Part shown: in pieces, positions 11,945-22,191 of the stretch
How positions within the stretch are numbered: position 1 is the first letter of the stretch
How the letters are laid out: each line of letters starts with the position of its first letter
DNA from: Craterostigma plantagineum
Taxonomy: Eukaryota; Streptophyta; Magnoliopsida; Lamiales; Linderniaceae
DNA length: 64,000 nt
Direction of reading: 5' to 3'
Assembly: GCA_027422505.1 (NCBI GenBank)
Contig: JAPQWV010000305.1
Location: forward strand, 1-64,000
Program-made: the position numbers and the translations under genes
Notes under the pieces: generated by a model
Told to the model about the DNA's origin: nothing
Databases searched by the model: none
What the model saw: only the letters and a program-made list of their open reading frames with translations

Positions 11945-13568
11945 TGATCGAGCGGATCGGGTAATAAAAATAAAACGAATATTACGAACTATTCTACGCT
12001 CAATAGGCAAGTGTACCTATCGATAGTAGTACAGAAGCAGTAAGTATTCGAGTATCGAACCAAAGGAACTCTCTACCTTAGAAAATCACCGTTTAAATAT
12101 CCTAGTGAATATTTTTGGTTTGATACAAATATAAATAACGATAAACTAAATAAACGATAAACACAAACATAAAAATCTGATAAAATAGCGATAGCGGGTT
12201 GGAACGACTTTATAAAAGCAAAGTATCTGAGACTTCGAATCCCCCTGGCTAGACCGAAGCAAATATCTATTGTTCATGAACATGACTAGCATTAGACCGT
12301 GGAGATTCCTATAACATGCGTTCGAGTCTCTATAGCTGACGAAACTGCGCCTTACTATAAAATAATCGTAAACAACTAATCTACCTCTTGAATATCTGGG
12401 CAAGCTTCCCTAACTACACAATCGCAGACCGCATAAAAATACGATAAATCTCTCTATTAGATTTGACTCTAATCCGACAGGATAGCCGAACCTATCTCTA
12501 GCGACGGATTTATTCCGCTCGTTTACGAGTGGTCTAATCGTCAGCCCCTCTTTCGAGCGTAGCTTACAATTTTCCAACAATGATCTCAATCGCATAGACA
12601 TAATCAAAATAACAATATAAATCATAATCTAGTCGTAACAATAGCAAAAAATAACAATACTTAAAACATGCGTACGATGTCGCTAGGGTTCATCTAATCT
12701 CAAATACTACGGGATTTAGCTACTCATACGAAGCATTAACAAGGTGAGAAAAATAAACAAAAGAGAAAAAAATATTTTCTTCCCTGAAATTCGCCTTCGG
12801 GGTTGATCCTTCGTTGAGGAATTTTGTCGAACGGTTGGTGGGCGATCAGCTTTTCCCTTCACTTGTCCTTCTTTTCCACTCCCCACGTCTTCTGCTATCA
12901 GCCCAAACAGCAAACTTTTGTCGCTCTTCACAGCCCTAGCTGCTGAAATCAGTTCGTCAAAGCGCACGGCTCTGCTTCGAGTTGCTTCCTTCTGAATAAC
13001 ATCATAAAGTGGAAGGTGGGTGCTTGAGAGGTGTTGAGAGGTGGATCTTTAACGGTGAAGTGTTTTCCCTCTTGCTTTGGGTTGGTCTTTCTTTTATAAC
13101 CTTCATAGAAGACATGATACGGATTTTCTTCGACATGGCGTGAAGTCTTTTTGGCTCTCCCCATTTTCAGCAAGGTAGTGGGTTCTTCATTCAACTTTGT
13201 GTGCTGTTTGTCGTTCTGGGATTATAATTCCAAGCTCAAGTGCTTATAAAGCTAAGTTGTCGAATGATATGCTTAGGTCCCATCGTGTGATTATATATAA
13301 TTCTTCTTCATTAGCATAAAATGGGCCAATAACAAATCTTGTGGGCTGGACCTGATTTCTTATGGGCTGGATTGATCAAAAGGGCTTTCACATGTTGAGC
13401 TTTATTTTTCCTCTTTTCTGATCCGTTTTCGTTCGCTTCGTTCTAATTATTGTTTTGAAGTCCTATAAAAGCATAAACACGTGTAGAATTATCAAAATCA
13501 CGTAAAAAGACTCTATCGAAAACGATTAAGCTATAACATAGATAAACGTACAAAAAATACGTTTATCA
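11945..13568 (-). repeat. Athila LTR (5' LTR in element sense)
   Basis: 1,624 bp, the partner of 3200-4827. It carries the same short frames as the other LTR. It is followed by the target duplication GTAAT at 13569-13573. Confidence 0.93.
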
Positions 13569-13573
13569 GTAAT

Positions 13574-14733
13574 GCAAACATCATTTTTGCCATTTACTCT
13601 TTTAAAAAAAAAGGTATTGTTAAATCGATTCAATTTTCTTTTAAAAGGAAAAAAATTGGTAGCTGGTAAAAAACAAACAAATAAATAAATAATAAAGGCA
13701 GGAGCGTTTTGTTGGGTCACTACTTCAACAGACACGGACAACCGAATTGTTGCTTTGAGGCCCAATAAGCTTATTTAATTTACTGTAGACTCGTTCTTTT
13801 TCTTTCTTTAGTATTATTCGTAGATCATCTGATGATCATAGCCAAGATTAATATCAATAATTTTTTTAATTGGTCATTAAAACCTATTTATGATCGGATC
13901 AGTTGAACTTGAAAGAGGAAAGGGACACATCATAACCAATAATTCAATGGCGTGAAAAGAAAAAAAAAAACAATGTATCAGAAGACAATAGACATCGATT
14001 GATTGAAGATGAAAGGTCGTGGGGTCATTAATAAAAATATAGATAAATCGATTTTATAATTACTACACAATATCACTAAACGAAAATAGATTTAGCATCA
14101 GATGAACATTGAATTGAAGGGAATGGAACCCATTTTCCCCACTTGAAATTTCAATTATAAATCCTTTGTTACTATTTATGGTTGATCATGTTCGCTTTGT
14201 TTGTATCTTGTTGGCGTTCGATATTTACTCAAAATATTTTTATGATCAAAGCTTGTACAGTATAGTCTTTCTCTGAACATTGAAATTATTTCTTGTTTTT
14301 ATGCTTTATTTTAATAGTCATTATTGGATAAGTATGGGCTCTAGCGCTTCATCTGCCTTGTCATACGTCTGTTTAAGGGAATCATAATTCTCATGCCATT
14401 ATATTAAAAAAATTAAATACAGTATGAAAAGTCATGTATTGTAGTGTAGACACTATAAATCATGTGATAATGAGCAGCGAAACGATAAATTATAGAATAC
14501 ATGAACGCATCATGGATTTACATTTTATAAATTAGTTTCCAAGTCAGATTTTGGATTCCATAAATACTTATAATATTTAATGTTCTTCAAGCTGAATGTG
14601 GCGATATGTTTGAGTTCTTTGGTTAGTTATATATCACTGTCATAAAGTTTGTATAAGAATTTATGCGAAATATATATATGGTTGAACGTTTATCCATTGA
14701 TTTAATTGAAGTGACGTGCACGCATTAAATTAA
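13574..14733. other. intergenic, includes right end of the split inverted-repeat element
   Basis: 13574-13612 holds the inverted partner of the terminus at 2540-2571. The remaining 1.1 kb is AT-rich without recognisable genes. The frame at 13526-13765 straddles the LTR border and is not a gene. Confidence 0.6.
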
Positions 14734-15160
14734 GGGGAAATTTGTAATCAGTCCCCTGTTTGTAAGTTTGTAAAGGGTTCAGTCCCTGTCAGAGATGGAA
14801 TTAGTTTAAAGGACCAACTTTTCAAAAATTGCAGAGATAAGGATGAAAACTGTGTATTGACGAAATTACCCATCCCAACATATTGAACTAGTCGTTATTT
14901 TCCGGCGACTTTCTGTTATGCTTTTAGATTATATTGTTATCAATGTCTAGAGAAATGTTATTTTCCACACTTTATCTGTTACTACGTTGCAGAAAATTGT
15001 TATCGACAGTGTATTTATTTTACGAATCTCGTTTTTACAGTGTCGAGGTTGGAAATTTCGAATGCCCACTAACCAACCAATTTGGGCGTGTAATGTAGGA
15101 TGTATTGTGGTATTGACAAGCAAGATGTAATATGTGTATGAGTTTTTATCTTTCAATTAG

Positions 15161-16000
15161 GGTTCTAATATGCGAAAATAAGATGCAATCAAAGAAATTT
15201 TTGGCACCGATTACATCTTGTACGTACAAATTCGAAGTACCCATAGTATGGGCACCTCGGTGCGGCTCATTATTTGCTCTTTCGTTCGACCTTCATCTTT
15301 CAATTTCGCGAAAATACGAACGACCCCAATAATTGGGTATATTTTTATTGTGTCCAAATTGTTACTCGAAGTGCCAAATCTGTTACCTTTTACGCCAAAA
15401 TCGTTACTAGATCTGTCAAGACCGTTATTTAAACTAGACTTAATTGTTACCATGTGTAGTGTTCTAATTTGCGAAAATAAGATGAAATCAAAGCCATTTT
15501 TGGTAACGATTGCATCTAATATGTATAAATTCGAAGTACCCATAGATTGGGATGCTCGGAGCAGCACATTATTTGGTCGTTCGTCCGACGTTCATCTTTT
15601 AATTTCGCAAAAATACGATCGACCCCAATAATTTGGGTATTTTTTTTACTGTCATCAAAGCTGTTACTCAGTCTACGAAACTATGTCTGCCAAACCCGTT
15701 ATTTAACTGTAATTAATTGTTATCATGTTTAGGGTTCTAATTTGCGAAAATATAATGAAATCAAAACCGTTTTTGGCAACGATTACATCTATGTATATAG
15801 TCCAAGTACCCATAGTATGGGCAGCTCGGTGCGGCACGTTTTTTGCTCTTTCGTCCGGCATTCATCTTTTGATTTCGCGAAAATACGATCGACCCTATAA
15901 AATTGGGTGTATTTTTTTTCGTTTTGGCCGATTTGTAAAATTCTCAGGATCTGTTACTAATATATGCATTTATGTAAATATGTTGCCTAAATTTGTTACT
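15161..16000. repeat. tandem array, three units of about 270-300 bp
   Basis: Units start at about 15161, 15460 and 15733, each with GGTTCTAATWTGCGAAAATA. Each continues through a shared block with GTACCCATAGTATGGG-like palindromic sequence and AAAATACGATCGACCC. Open frames through the units (15211-16078) share residues because they are copies. I do not recognise a protein family in them. Confidence 0.85.
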
Positions 16001-17186
16001 AAATTGTCGGTGAAATTTCGAGCGGGAAACAAGAATGAGATGAATTTCGGGCGGGAGTCTAAATTTTATCAAGCATAGATTATCTGTCACCCAATATGTG
16101 TAAAACTGTTACTAGTTATATGTTTATATGTTACCAGAATTATTATAGTTTGTGAATTAGGGTTTGTGATTAAAATCATAACCTAAACTAATATATTTTT
16201 ATCTAAAACTTCGTAAATTGATATATTTTAGTGAATGTAGCGTATTTACAATATAAAATTTGAAAATCATAAAGTAAACTAATCACATATTAAATTGTTA
16301 TTTTGACTATGTATTCCGCTACTCGTGTTGTGTTTCCTTGTTACCTACATATCAATTTATGTTATCTTCACATCTTCAAATTGTTGCTGATCACTGATAA
16401 CTGTTACTGCATGAAATCAGTAAACTTCATAGGGTTTGTGATTTAGATTAATTGAAGATGTCATTAACTTTGTTGAATCACTTATGTTAGGTCGACCATT
16501 TGGATTGTAATAACAACTAATAGTTCAGATCCACAACGTTTTGTGTAAGTAGAATCAATTTGGTAGAATCATGATCATCCACTCAAGAAGAGTTCTACTT
16601 GTTTTCATACTATATACTACAATTTCTTCAATTCCAACACAATCTCCACGAAAATTACAATCTAAACCAATATATTTTCATCTAAAACTTGGTAAATTCA
16701 TATATTTCGGTGAATGTAGCGTGTTTGTAATATAAAATATGAAAATAATTATTAAATTGTTACCCCAATATGCATGAACTGTTACCCAGAATGCATAAAG
16801 CGTTATCCGGAATGAATAAAGTGTTACCCAGGGTGCATAAATTGTTACTTAGCGAGCGTTTTATTAGCAAAAGTATCATGGGACGCGTCAAATTTCTTCG
16901 TGATTAACATCAATATTTTCATTGAATATTAAGACCCACGACCAATTTCACCTTATTCGGTCACTAAAGTCCATATTTTTCCTTGTTTCAACGAGATTTT
17001 CGGATTACTTTTAATACATTATTCCATTATAAACTTCAAAAAATTCCATTGATTAGTGACACCCATGGGAAATAATCATCGATTTAACCTTATTCGGTCA
17101 TTAACGTCGAGATTGAGCCGGCTTTTAGATCGTAACTTTTGGTCTTCGTTGAATGTGGTTTGTGCATTCATCGGTTGGAAGAGACG

Positions 17187-17650
17187 TGTGACGCCCGGGG
17201 CCGATGAGGGCGGGGAGTGATCGCCGGTGCCAGAAGTGCACGGACAAGGAGCGGCTCCTGGCAGGCTTCTAGGCGAAGGGGTACATGAACGAACCGATCC
17301 GACACCCGAATGAGAGGGATCCTGAGACTAACAATGTATGGGCGTGTCAGGCTAAGAATCGTATAAGAGAATTGATAGTACTACTCATATCACCAAGGTC
17401 GACCTACCTTTTCGGGAGTCCATCCGAAAGAACTTCAAAGTTAAGCGTGCTTGACTTGAAGCAATCTTAGGATGGGTGACCCCCTGGGAAGTTTGCCCAG
17501 GGTGCGTGTGAGCGAGGACGAAGCACGCTGAAAGGTTAAGTGGTGGTACAGTGGGGCCAGACTATCAGTCGGAGTGTGGTGGGCCCAACCCCACAGGTCC
17601 CGGTAGGGACGGATGCTACAGTGACACCCGGTATGGGACGGGATGTTACA
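17187..17650 (+). repeat. TRIM left LTR
   Basis: 464 bp, TG...CA termini. Differs from the right LTR (17723-18186) at three transitions: gagActa/gagGcta, gcaCgct/gcaTgct and cagTCgg/cagTTgg contexts. Confidence 0.93.
17413..17510 (+). other. 5S rRNA-like segment in TRIM left LTR
   Basis: Contains AGTTAAGCGTGCTTG (17439-17453), which matches the 5S internal A box, and GGATGGGTGACC...CTGGGAAGT (17470-17492), which matches the C box, at about the right spacing. The 5' part of a genuine 5S gene is replaced by unrelated sequence (CGACCTACCTTTTCGGGAG) and the 3' end diverges. It is therefore an LTR-embedded pol III promoter relic and not a ribosomal gene. Confidence 0.88.
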
Positions 17651-17652
17651 GG

Positions 17653-17664
17653 TGGTATCAGAGC
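17653..17664 (+). promoter_or_regulatory. TRIM primer-binding site
   Basis: TGGTATCAGAGC, complementary to the 3' end of initiator tRNA-Met. It lies two bases after the left LTR. Confidence 0.93.
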
Positions 17665-17703
17665 ACAACCTCTCGCAGTAAGGTGCTGGTTCGGGGACGA
17701 ACC

Positions 17704-17722
17704 AGGCGGAAGCTGGTGGGCA
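17704..17722 (+). promoter_or_regulatory. TRIM polypurine tract (putative)
   Basis: AGGCGGAAGCTGGTGGGCA directly abuts the right LTR. It is purine-rich but not pure, and it occupies the position expected for plus-strand priming. Confidence 0.6.
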
Positions 17723-18186
17723 TGTGACGCCCGGGGCCGATGAGGGCGGGGAGTGATCGCCGGTGCCAGAAGTGCACGGACAAGGAGCGGCTCCTGGCAG
17801 GCTTCTAGGCGAAGGGGTACATGAACGAACCGATCCGACACCCGAATGAGAGGGATCCTGAGGCTAACAATGTATGGGCGTGTCAGGCTAAGAATCGTAT
17901 AAGAGAATTGATAGTACTACTCATATCACCAAGGTCGACCTACCTTTTCGGGAGTCCATCCGAAAGAACTTCAAAGTTAAGCGTGCTTGACTTGAAGCAA
18001 TCTTAGGATGGGTGACCCCCTGGGAAGTTTGCCCAGGGTGCGTGTGAGCGAGGACGAAGCATGCTGAAAGGTTAAGTGGTGGTACAGTGGGGCCAGACTA
18101 TCAGTTGGAGTGTGGTGGGCCCAACCCCACAGGTCCCGGTAGGGACGGATGCTACAGTGACACCCGGTATGGGACGGGATGTTACA
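17723..18186 (+). repeat. TRIM right LTR
   Basis: 464 bp, partner of 17187-17650. It carries a second copy of the 5S-like segment at about 17949-18046. Confidence 0.93.
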
Positions 18187-19498
18187 AGACGAATGCATAG
18201 TGTTACCCAGAATTACCCAGAATGCATAAAGCGTTAGCAAGAATGAATAAATTGTTACCCATGGTGCATAAATTGTTACCCAGAATGCATAAATTGTTAC
18301 TTAGCGAGCGTTTTATTAGCAAAAGCTTCAATTGTGGGCCGCGTCAAATTTCTTCGCGAATAACATCAATATTTTCATTGAATATTAAGACCCACGACCA
18401 ATTTCACCTTACTCGGTCACTAAAGTCCAGATTTTTCCTTGTTCAACGAGATTTTCGGATTACTTTTAATACATTATTCCATTCTAAACTTCAAAAAATT
18501 TCATTGATTACTGACACCCATGGGAAATTATCATCGATTTAACCTTATTCGGTCATTAACGTCGAGATTGAGCCGGCTTTTAGATCGTAACGTTTGGTCT
18601 TCGTTGAACGTGGTTTGTGCATTCATCGGTTGGAAGAGACGAATGCATAGTGTTACCCAGAATGCGTTAATTGTTACCGAATATGCATGAACTGTTACCC
18701 AGAATGCATAAAGCGTTACCCAGAATTAATAAATTGTTACCCAGGATGCATAAATTGTTACTCAGAATGCATAAATTGTTACGTCACGAAATCTTCAATA
18801 TACGTCGCATAAAAAATTTTGATTCAAAATTCTTCACCACTTCTTTCGTAAACTCAATAATTCTCGTTCATTAGTAAAACACATTATCAAATTCATTCAA
18901 TTTCGTCTTAATCGGCCATTAAAATCAATATTTAGTCCATTTATATTCTCGTTTTTTCGAAGTGAAATTTCGACATTATTTCTTCTTATACTCTAAATTA
19001 TTCGTTTATTATAACTACCCATGGGGAAACGAAGTCGATCCCATCTTCTTTGCACCTTAAAACGACATTTCAGTCCGTTCTACGTCCTCACACCAACCCA
19101 AAATCGAAAGATGAAGATGATGGCAAATGGCTGCAATTTTGTCAACTACAAAGGACAGATTTGTCATTTCCTGTTTCAGGGGTCCTTGAAACTATTACTT
19201 TCGGTACTTAGGTCCTTCAGCCTAATTTTCGATACTTATGGGGCCTGAAACCTTTTCAAAATTGGGTATTGGGGAATGAACCCAAATTAACCCTTAAATT
19301 AATCCGACAATTATGATAACTCGAACTTAGAGGGAAATGTAAGCCGTGTGACAAATTTAACACACGTAGTAAATATATATTGTAAAATTGCGATTTTTTT
19401 ATATGGAAAGATCAAAAGAAGTTTGTAAGGTAAAGAAGATAATTTAGGCCCGAAGTAAGGCGGGCCCGAAAAGTGAACTTGGGCTTTCACTGTTTATA

Positions 19499-20219
19499 GG
19501 CTTTTTAATTAAAATGGGGTTATTTAAACCCAAATTAGATAAAATAGGGTTATTTTTGGTCGAGATTACTAAAATCGAGCGGAACGTGGGCATTAGATGC
19601 GTCGTTGCATCCAATGGACGCGACGATGACGTGGCAAGAACTGCCCTCGCGAGAAACCAGCTGGGCCCGCCCGTGGCTCGCGTCGCGTGCTGTGCTGTGC
19701 TGAATAACACCACTGACCGAGTGACCATCGACGGGGAGTCCCCACAGCACACCGACGTCCTCAAGAGTGATGGTGGCCTCACCCACAGGCAAGTGGAACG
19801 TATGCGTCTCATACCAAACGAAGCTTAATCGACGATGACGAGGAATAATGGATCTAAGACTAGTTAAACGCGCGCAACAATCGCCCGAAATTTCGCCGGA
19901 GGAATCGAAGGGAGGAGAGGAGAAGAAATGAAGAAGAAAATAGGCGCCGTGGCCTTATTCAACGCGTCGTCGCGGCCATTAGGCGCGGCGACGCGTCTAT
20001 TAGCCGCGACGACCAGTCTATTGGGCCGATCTTCGGCCCAATCGATATTTCACGAAAACGGCCCGCGTTAGCGATCGAGCTCGATTCAACCGGCGTCACT
20101 CCTAATGGGCGCGACGTCGCGGCCATTCAACGCGTTTTACGCGATTTTATTAATTTTGAGCGAATCGACCCTACTTTAATAATTTTTCATTTAAATCCCA
20201 TTATTTTAATTAAAAAGCC
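19499..20219. mobile_element. Mutator-like element carrying a plant mobile domain fragment
   Basis: The left terminus GGCTTTTTAATTAAAATGGG is repeated inverted at the right (RC: GGCTTTTTAATTAAAATAATG). Similarity continues over about 130 bp, including GGGTTATTTTTGGTCGAGATT versus GGGTCGATTCGCTCAAAATT. The 9-bp sequence CTGTTTATA flanks both ends (19490-19498 and 20220-20228). The interior is GC-rich compared with its surroundings and holds a plant mobile domain fragment on the minus strand. This fits a Pack-MULE-like structure, but plant mobile domains also occur in transposons, so capture from a host gene is not proven. Confidence 0.78.
19700..19835 (-). pseudogene. plant mobile domain (PMD) fragment
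   Basis: The minus-strand reading gives FVWYETHTFHLPVGEA followed by TITLEDVGVLWGLPVDGHSV. That is the characteristic opening of the plant mobile domain found in MAIN/MAIL1-type nuclear proteins and in several plant transposons. Similarity stops abruptly after this, and no full-length frame surrounds it. There is no usable start codon upstream within the element. It is a captured or remnant exon piece. Confidence 0.75.
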
Positions 20220-20228
20220 CTGTTTATA

Positions 20229-20733
20229 TTATTTTATATTATTAAGTAATTTTAGTATAAATCAAATCTGAACTTCACCGTCGATGAAACGATCGATCTT
20301 TTCAGCATCCAACTTCTACTGAACTAATTAATACTCCTAGTTCATACTTCCCATCTAAAATTCGAACGAAAATCAAAAGCTATTAATTCAACCGATGAAA
20401 TGTCTCTTTAGTTATTATATTGAGTCTGTTGTTAATTTCATACGTGAGATAAAACCCTTTAGGACATACTTTCACTATATATTGTGCTTTCCAATGAAAA
20501 AATGCAAAATGAAAAATAGAATAAAAGTAAAACAACACAACCTATCTACAGTTATTATTACTCGACCAAAATATGAAGAAATGCTCTTCTTTTACATCAA
20601 ATTGAATTAAATTACATTGATTCCAACTTTTCCCAATCTCTAAACAATTGATTGTTTTTTCGGTTAACTCTCTGTTTAATGTTAACAGTGTTTTGCAACG
20701 AAAGCTTCATATTTATAATAATATGTCTTTGCA
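20229..20733. other. intergenic
   Basis: AT-rich, with no gene, repeat or RNA structure I can support. The 71-aa frame at 20395-20610 is Lys/Ile-rich with no domain. Confidence 0.5.
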
Positions 20734-21301
20734 GGGTTGTTTGTTTTCGGTGATCCAACATCACGGTGATACTCACATCGCCGTGATGTTGATATCACCG
20801 TGATGTGGATCAAGTTGATATATCATCACTGTATTTGCTTTGAGGTGATATATCATTTTGCATATCAATGTGATATTGAAATATTGTGTTTGTTTAATCG
20901 AAGTGATGTCTGACTGATGTCGTGTAAATGTCATAGTTAAGCTTATGCATATTACGTAATGAGTGTTTTACTTGAGGTAATATTTAACGTGATAGTTATT
21001 AATATTTGAAAATCAAGTATTATTTTTAAGCGTTAATTATAAGCATGTTATATAATTCAACAATAGAAGTATTATATCTTTAGGCTTTAAACATGATTTT
21101 TTAACCAATTATTAATAATAAGTTTTTAATTTTTCAATATAGTTATTTATTTTTTAAAGCTTTAATAGATTAATCAATTATTAATTATAAGTATTTTCTA
21201 TAATTTTTCAACATAATTCTTTTATTTTTTAAGCATTAAATATAAATTTTTAAGATTTAAATATCTTGCTTAAAAATATGAGTAGGGCTATATAAGGAAT
21301 G

Positions 21302-21540
21302 TGATGCACGAATCAACACAGATTGAGATGGGAAAATGCTCAGATTGCGAGAACTGCTGAGATCACAATGATCTTTTTCTATAACACTGATAACATAACT
21401 GTCCCAAAACACACGATTACAACCTTGAAATAGAAAGCATAGCACAACTGACTTAACTATGTAAATTACTCTAATGACCCTGAAACTATAATTAAAACTT
21501 ACAACTATCTATCGAACAAACATCAGCGTCTTATGCATCA
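21302..21540 (-). repeat. chromovirus LTR (left)
   Basis: 239 bp, TGATGCACG...TATGCATCA. Direct repeat of 25956-26196 with few differences (for example CATCA versus CATTA at the right terminus and ATAACAT versus ATATAACAT). Confidence 0.92.
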
Positions 21541-22154
21541 TTCTTCCCTGCTGAGAAAAGATTCGCCCTCGAATCTGCCTCTTCACCAGCAAGCATTGCA
21601 ACTTCATCTGTCTCATTTTCGTCATCTGTAATATCGTGATAAAACTGCGACATTAAAAGTACCCGAAACATTATAGTCGCCCGGCAAATCAATCTTGTAC
21701 GCATTGTCATTGATCTTCTCAAGCACTCGGAATGGTCCGTCAGCTCGCGGTTGTAGTTTATCATATCTGCCCGTGGGAAAACGAGCTTTTCTAAGATGAA
21801 TCCAGACTAAATCTCCCACCTTGAATACCACTCTTCTTCGGCGCACGTCTGTCCGCTCTTTGTAGTTTTTGTTGGACTTCTCAATTTGGGTTCGAACCTG
21901 CGAATGTACTTGCTTGATGTGTTCAGCATAGTCCTCAGCATCACCACTGAATTGTTTTTTTTAACAGGCAGCGGTGTGAGCTCGAGTGGAGTGATTGGGT
22001 TGAATCCGTACACAACCTCAAATGGACTTTTTCCCGTGGTCCGACTTTGCGATCGGTTATATGCGAATTCTGCTTGAGGTAAGGTGAGATCCCATTGGCG
22101 CGGACTGTCACCAACCAAACTTCTCAACAGATATCCCAAACTTCGATTGACCAC
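21531..22154 (-). pseudogene. chromovirus integrase C-terminal part
   Basis: 22154-21807 continues the integrase core (VNRSLGYLLRSLVGD, WDLTLPQAEFAYNRS, SPFEVVYGF). It shifts frame near 21840 into VGDLVWIHLRKARFPTGRYD at 21846-21622, and shifts again to an acidic tail ending FSAGKNDA just before the LTR. Three frames are used within 620 bp, so the enzyme is broken. Confidence 0.85.
21541..21552 (-). promoter_or_regulatory. chromovirus polypurine tract (putative)
   Basis: Minus-strand AGCAGGGAAGAA immediately before the LTR start TGATGCAT. It overlaps the end of the pol frame. Confidence 0.65.
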
Positions 22155-22191
22155 CTCCGTTTGTCCATCAGTTTGAGGGTGGTGAGACGAG

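Larger units (their letters stand above)
3200..13568 (-). mobile_element. Athila-like Ty3/gypsy LTR retrotransposon, complete but decayed
   Basis: A 10,369-bp element transcribed on the minus strand. It has two 1.6-kb LTRs, flanking 5-bp duplications GTAAT (3195-3199 and 13569-13573), a tRNA-Asp-type primer site next to the right LTR and a purine tract (read on minus) next to the left LTR. Gag, protease, reverse transcriptase, RNase H and integrase occur in that order on the minus strand, with multiple frameshifts. Integrase-before-LTR order, the ADLGASINLMP protease motif, the FMDDFSV reverse transcriptase motif, long LTRs and a 1.4-kb non-coding tail after integrase fit the Athila/Tat branch. 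The LTRs differ at seven or more positions in their first 170 bases, so it is not recent. Confidence 0.93.
17187..18186 (+). mobile_element. Cassandra-type TRIM retrotransposon with 5S-like LTRs
   Basis: Exactly 1,000 bp: two 464-bp LTRs around a 72-bp interior. Termini are TGTGACGCCCGG and GGGATGTTACA. The interior starts with an initiator-Met tRNA primer site and ends with a purine-rich stretch. Perfect 5-bp duplications AGACG flank it (17182-17186 and 18187-18191). The two LTRs differ at only three positions, all transitions. There is no coding capacity: the 61-aa frames in each LTR are copies through 5S-like sequence. LTRs carrying 5S-rRNA-like sequence define the Cassandra group of terminal-repeat retrotransposons in miniature. 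These LTRs are longer than is usual for the group, as far as I recall. Confidence 0.93.
16760..18790. repeat. 450-bp tandem repeat with a 20-bp GTTACCCAGAATGCATAAA minisatellite
   Basis: Blocks led by repeated GTTACCCAGAATGCATAAA motifs alternate with a unique-looking stretch (GCGAGCGTTTTATTAGCAAAA... to CATCGGTTGGAAGAGACG). The unit at 16760-17186 recurs at 18200-18640, and a third partial, diverged unit begins near 18640. Subtracting the TRIM and its duplication (1,005 bp) gives a period near 450 bp. Confidence 0.85.
14734..19293. mobile_element. Mutator-like (MULE) non-autonomous element, 4.56 kb
   Basis: The element begins GGGGAAATTTGTAATCAGTC. Its other end, reverse-complemented, begins GGGTTAATTTGGGTTCATTC, and similarity continues for about 70 bp (imperfect terminal inverted repeat). 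It is flanked by identical 9-bp copies TTAAATTAA (14725-14733 and 19294-19302). A 9-bp duplication and GGG-starting ends are typical of Mutator-like elements. No transposase was seen. The interior holds a three-unit tandem array, a 450-bp tandem repeat and a TRIM retrotransposon. Confidence 0.72.

Noticed and set aside
17285..18006. Repeated 61-aa frames
   Set aside because: Identical frames in the two TRIM LTRs, reading through the 5S-like segment. No start context or domain.
17413..18046. Two 5S rRNA genes in tandem
   Set aside because: Only the internal promoter boxes match. The 5' and 3' parts of 5S are replaced and both copies sit inside LTRs of a TRIM.
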